10,046 nt of DNA from CAXQRU01 sp964226685 (lineage in GTDB: Bacteria > Pseudomonadota > Gammaproteobacteria > Pseudomonadales > Cellvibrionaceae): contig CAXQRU010000167.1 of the NCBI GenBank assembly GCA_964226685.1, positions 1 to 10,046 on the forward strand, written 5' to 3'. The position numbers and the translations under genes were made by a program. Under the pieces are notes generated by a model, which worked only from the letters and a program-made list of their open reading frames with translations, was not told where the DNA came from and did not search any database. Each line of letters opens with the position of its first letter. Within the stretch, counting starts at the first letter, position 1. Below, in pieces: positions 7,356 through 10,046 of the stretch.

Positions 7356-7381
7356 ATCGTAAGGATTCTTTACCTTACGAT
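7356..7381. terminator. Inverted repeat between convergent genes
   Basis: ATCGTAAGG (7356-7364) and CCTTACGAT (7373-7381) form a perfect 9-bp stem with an 8-base loop, directly after the TGA of the Amt fusion and 13 bases beyond the kinase stop. Its position suits a bidirectional terminator. The stem is only four of nine GC and no T-tract follows on either strand, so it is not a classic intrinsic terminator. Confidence 0.4.
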
Positions 7382-7394
7382 CACACATTCAAGG

Positions 7395-9119
7395 CTACTT
7401 ATCCGAAATTGGAAAACTCAGAGTGATTTCGGTGCCCTTGCCTTCAGCGGATGATACATCAATTGTTCCCGAATGCTCTTCGACGATCTTATAGCTAATC
7501 GCCATTCCCAAGCCTGTACCCTGACCAATAGGCTTTGTAGTAAAGAAGGGGTCAAACATTTTTGCACGAGTATTTTCATCCATCCCTTTACCCGTATCTT
7601 TAAAACGCACCACGACACTATCTTGTGTTTGTTTAACATCAATAATGAGCTTACCACCTGTCTCTGGCATAGCTTGGGCGGCATTGGTAATAATATTGAG
7701 AAAAACTTGATTCACTTTAGAAGGGTTGCCATCAATAAAGACCTTACTTTCGTATTTTGTAACAACCATCACATTGGCTTCACGCAATATGCTTTTAGCA
7801 ATTTTTAAGGTGCTATTGATCCCCTCACAAACATCAAAGCGCTCGAGCGTCTGCCCATCCAATCGAGAAAAGGTGCGCAAGTTAGTCACCAATTCAGAGA
7901 TATCACTCAGCCCCTGGGCACTATCACTTAGCAGCTCTTTTGCTTCCTCGGCTGTTCCATCATGACGCATGCGACGATAACGCTTAAGCACTTGAACCAA
8001 ATGCTGACTCAACATTTGCTTACTATAAGGTTTTTTAATCGCCTCCTTGTATAGCTGTTCTAAACTACCCATCAGCACTTCTACGGTTTTAAACGAACTA
8101 TCGATGATAAAGATATTATTACTGATGTATCCAAGGGGCGTGTTAATTTCATGAGCGATGCCCGCTACCATTTGCCCCAAGGCAGCCATTTTTTCTGACT
8201 GTACCAAATGTTCTTGTGACTGCTTGAGCTCGCTGTAAGCTTGATCTACTTTCTGGGTACGCTCCTTCACTTTGGTCTCAAGCCCCACATAACTTTTACG
8301 CAAACTCCATGCAAAGTATGCGGCAATCAAAAAAGTCAGTACACTATAAGCCCATAGGGCATAACTCAATTGTTTCGCTTGACGCGAGCTACTATCCAAA
8401 TATGCTTGTGTATATTGCTCAGCCAGTAAATCCAATATTGACTCTAAATCAACGGATAAAGCATTTTCCAAATAAAGCTGCGTCTGCTCTTGCTCATCGA
8501 CCGCCGCCATAACATGAGTATTGTATTCAATTAATGGCGTTTCATCTTTAAACTGCGGCAATAAATCCAATATCTTACTCACATTGGCTTTAATAAATTC
8601 TGCTTGCTCTAAGTCACCATAGAGTGACCAACGATACAATGCTTTATTGATCGATTCTAAAAAATTGACTGACGGGCTATTAGCCGCTTTTAACTCTGCC
8701 ACTAACCTATCACCCAACGGCGGAGCATATTTGATAGAATTTCTTAGCACTGCATTATGGGCTTTAAAGCTCTCAACCACATCGCTGCGAATCACGGCTT
8801 TAGTGGAATAGCTTTTAAACGTCTCAGCTAGTGGGCCATTAGATAGATAACGCCCTAGATCTGAACGCTCCAGAGATTTTACACTATTGACAATAGCAAT
8901 GTTTTCACGAGACAAATCATCGTAATCGGCTTGTAGACCATAGCGTGATTTCAGCAGTAATATATTGACGGTCGCATTGGTTTGTTTTATCTGGTTAATT
9001 AATGACAAACTATCAATATACGCATCACTATCTACAGCCTTATGTTGTTGATAGTAAAACCCACCCAAAACGATACCGGCAACAAGCACTAATACCAGCA
9101 ACAACAACTTAATTTTCAT
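7395..9119 (-). CDS. Membrane histidine kinase with helical periplasmic sensor
   Basis: Sensor kinase of a two-component system, 574 residues from the ATG at 9119. TM1 (about 3-21) and TM2 (about 253-273) bracket a 230-residue all-helical periplasmic domain. Its NATVNILLLKSRYGLQADYDDL stretch resembles the DAHL double-helical sensor type, and this assignment is from memory. A coiled coil (about 280-308) leads to the H-box AGIAHEINTPLG with phospho-acceptor His323. The ATPase follows: N-box NIITNAAQ (475-482), DTGKGM (508-513), DPFFTTK (523-529) and GQGTGLGMAIS (532-542). All motifs are intact. It has no receiver or output domain, and no response regulator is in the window, so its partner lies elsewhere. 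The ATG overlaps the stop of the haem peroxidase gene by one base, and an AGAGGAG site supports it. An ATG at 9140 would add seven residues but would start upstream of that site. The ligand is unknown. A signal tied to the peroxidase is inference. Confidence 0.9.
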   Translation of the reverse strand: MKIKLLLLVLVLVAGIVLGGFYYQQHKAVDSDAYIDSLSLINQIKQTNATVNILLLKSRYGLQADYDDLSRENIAIVNSVKSLERSDLGRYLSNGPLAETFKSYSTKAVIRSDVVESFKAHNAVLRNSIKYAPPLGDRLVAELKAANSPSVNFLESINKALYRWSLYGDLEQAEFIKANVSKILDLLPQFKDETPLIEYNTHVMAAVDEQEQTQLYLENALSVDLESILDLLAEQYTQAYLDSSSRQAKQLSYALWAYSVLTFLIAAYFAWSLRKSYVGLETKVKERTQKVDQAYSELKQSQEHLVQSEKMAALGQMVAGIAHEINTPLGYISNNIFIIDSSFKTVEVLMGSLEQLYKEAIKKPYSKQMLSQHLVQVLKRYRRMRHDGTAEEAKELLSDSAQGLSDISELVTNLRTFSRLDGQTLERFDVCEGINSTLKIAKSILREANVMVVTKYESKVFIDGNPSKVNQVFLNIITNAAQAMPETGGKLIIDVKQTQDSVVVRFKDTGKGMDENTRAKMFDPFFTTKPIGQGTGLGMAISYKIVEEHSGTIDVSSAEGKGTEITLSFPISDK

Positions 9120-10025
9120 TATTTTGTCTCCTCTGGCCATGTGCCGGGTAAAGTTTTTAAAAACTCAATAATCGCTTCCTTGTGTTCTTCGGGAATTTTT
9201 CGGCCCAATTGAAATTCAACCATAACATCTATTGCCTCGCTCAGTGTAGGCACGGAGCCATTATGAAAATAAGGCGGTGTTAATGCCACCAAACGCAAAC
9301 TAGGCACTCTAAACACTCGCTTGTCCCATTCGTTGCCCGTTATGTCAAAACGGCCCAAATCCTCATTCAAGCCTTTTCTTAAATTAATATCCTTCAACAC
9401 ACCAATTTTTTGAAATAAGTTACCGCCGACATTAGCCCCTTGATGACAGCTAGCACAGCCATAGGACTTAAAATATTGATATCCACGCTTTGCCTTAGCA
9501 CTGATCGCACTCTCATCCCCATTTAAATACTGGTCAAACGGAGAGTTGGGCGTCAGTAAGGTTCGCTCAAACTCGGCGATCGCATGCTGAATGTTAACCG
9601 CGTTAATGGGCTCACCATAGGCAACTTGAAAACCTTGCTGATATTCCTCAATGCCATTGAGCTTATCAATAACTTCCCCCCAAGAACTCATCCCCATTAC
9701 CTTAGGATTTTTCATCACGAGATCGACTTGTGCCTCAAGTGTATCCGCTCGACCATCCCACATTTGCCGAAAATTCAGGGCCGCATTAAATACGGTGGGT
9801 GAATTGCGTATCAGTTTATCGCCACCAGAGCCTATTGAACGATCCACAAAATCCACACCAGCTCGATCAAGAAAGTGACAACTTTCACAAGATAAATTGT
9901 CATCTTTTGATAAACGTGGATCAGAAAATAGCTTTTTCCCGAGTGCGGCCTTCACTGGATCATGAGGCAGAGATTGGGGTATTGGTAAAATAGGTTCTGC
10001 TGCGCTAACTGAAAACGCAAAAAAG
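9119..10025 (-). CDS. Di-haem cytochrome c peroxidase / MauG family, 5' end cut
   Basis: Exported di-haem c-type protein of the bacterial cytochrome c peroxidase/MauG family, about 301 visible residues. The frame is open to the contig edge. The GTG at 9955 is internal, because upstream in-frame residues read FFAFSVSA-AEPILPIPQS, the end of a signal peptide with a plausible cleavage site. The true start is lost. CESCH (bases 9875-9889) and CASCH (9443-9457) bind the two haems. RNSPTVFNAALN and MWDGRADTLEAQ are family signatures, and PPYFHNGSVPTLSEA (228-242 from the internal GTG) precedes Met245 (VMVEFQLG), the likely distal ligand of the high-potential haem. The SIGH segment of classical peroxidases reads SIGS here, so the histidine that caps the low-potential haem in resting enzymes seems absent. 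This may mean an always-open enzyme or a MauG-like oxidant. The kinase follows with a one-base overlap, implying coupled expression. The promoter is off the contig. Confidence 0.88.
9127..9134 (-). promoter_or_regulatory. Shine-Dalgarno selecting the kinase start
   Basis: The minus strand reads AGAGGAGA inside the 3' end of the haem peroxidase gene. Its GGAG ends eight bases before the ATG at 9119. It lies downstream of the ATG at 9140, so it favours the shorter start, which then begins directly with the membrane anchor MKIKLLLLVLVLV. Confidence 0.65.
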
Positions 10026-10046
10026 AGATCGGAAGAGCGTCGTGTA
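10026..10046. other. Illumina TruSeq adapter read-through (3' contig end)
   Basis: The last 21 bases, starting AGATCGGAAGAGCG, match the reverse complement of the TruSeq universal adapter end to end. This is not genomic sequence. The open reading frame of the haem peroxidase continues into it only by artefact, so the gene should be marked partial at 10025. Confidence 0.97.

Noticed and set aside
9120..9140. ATG at 9140 as the kinase start
   Set aside because: It lies upstream of the strong AGAGGAG site and would put seven charged residues before the membrane anchor. The ATG at 9119 has ideal spacing.
9953..9955. GTG at 9955 as the start of the haem peroxidase
   Set aside because: The frame continues upstream through a signal-peptide-like stretch needed for periplasmic haem attachment, so this codon is an internal valine.

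Overview
The window looks like one complete short-read contig, not an excerpt. It ends in 21 bases of Illumina TruSeq adapter and begins with the last seven bases of the same adapter, so both end genes are cut by the assembly. The host is most likely a motile, polarly flagellated marine-type gammaproteobacterium. It carries RNase T, MiaE and a MotY T-ring protein with a sigma-28 (FliA) promoter, and has moderate GC. I cannot name the genus.

Layout. (1) 8-275, minus: the 5' part of an unrecognised gene with its own sigma-70-like promoter. (2) 390-1352, minus: motY, with a near-perfect FliA promoter at 1377-1403. (3) 1497-3919, plus: a tight run of rnt (RNase T), miaE (tRNA ms2i6A hydroxylase) and an uncharacterised GT2-like glycosyltransferase, divergent from motY. 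(4) 4050-7355, plus: one 1101-residue membrane protein that fuses an ammonium-channel (Amt) domain to two PAS-like domains, GGDEF and EAL. (5) 7395-10025, minus: a di-heme cytochrome c peroxidase/MauG-family protein followed by a membrane histidine kinase with a large helical periplasmic sensor. The two genes overlap by one base. The pair converges on the Amt gene, with a 9-bp inverted repeat between them.

How they fit together. motY serves flagellar motility, which c-di-GMP commonly controls, and the Amt-PAS-PAS-GGDEF-EAL protein is a candidate ammonium-responsive c-di-GMP enzyme. Its Amt part keeps the twin histidines but has lost the usual Phe gate and Trp/Ser recruitment residues, which suggests a sensor more than a transporter. 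The peroxidase and the kinase both face the periplasm and are translationally coupled, which suggests a redox or peroxide sensing pair. No response regulator is visible for the kinase. I see no mobile element, CRISPR array, tRNA or rRNA.
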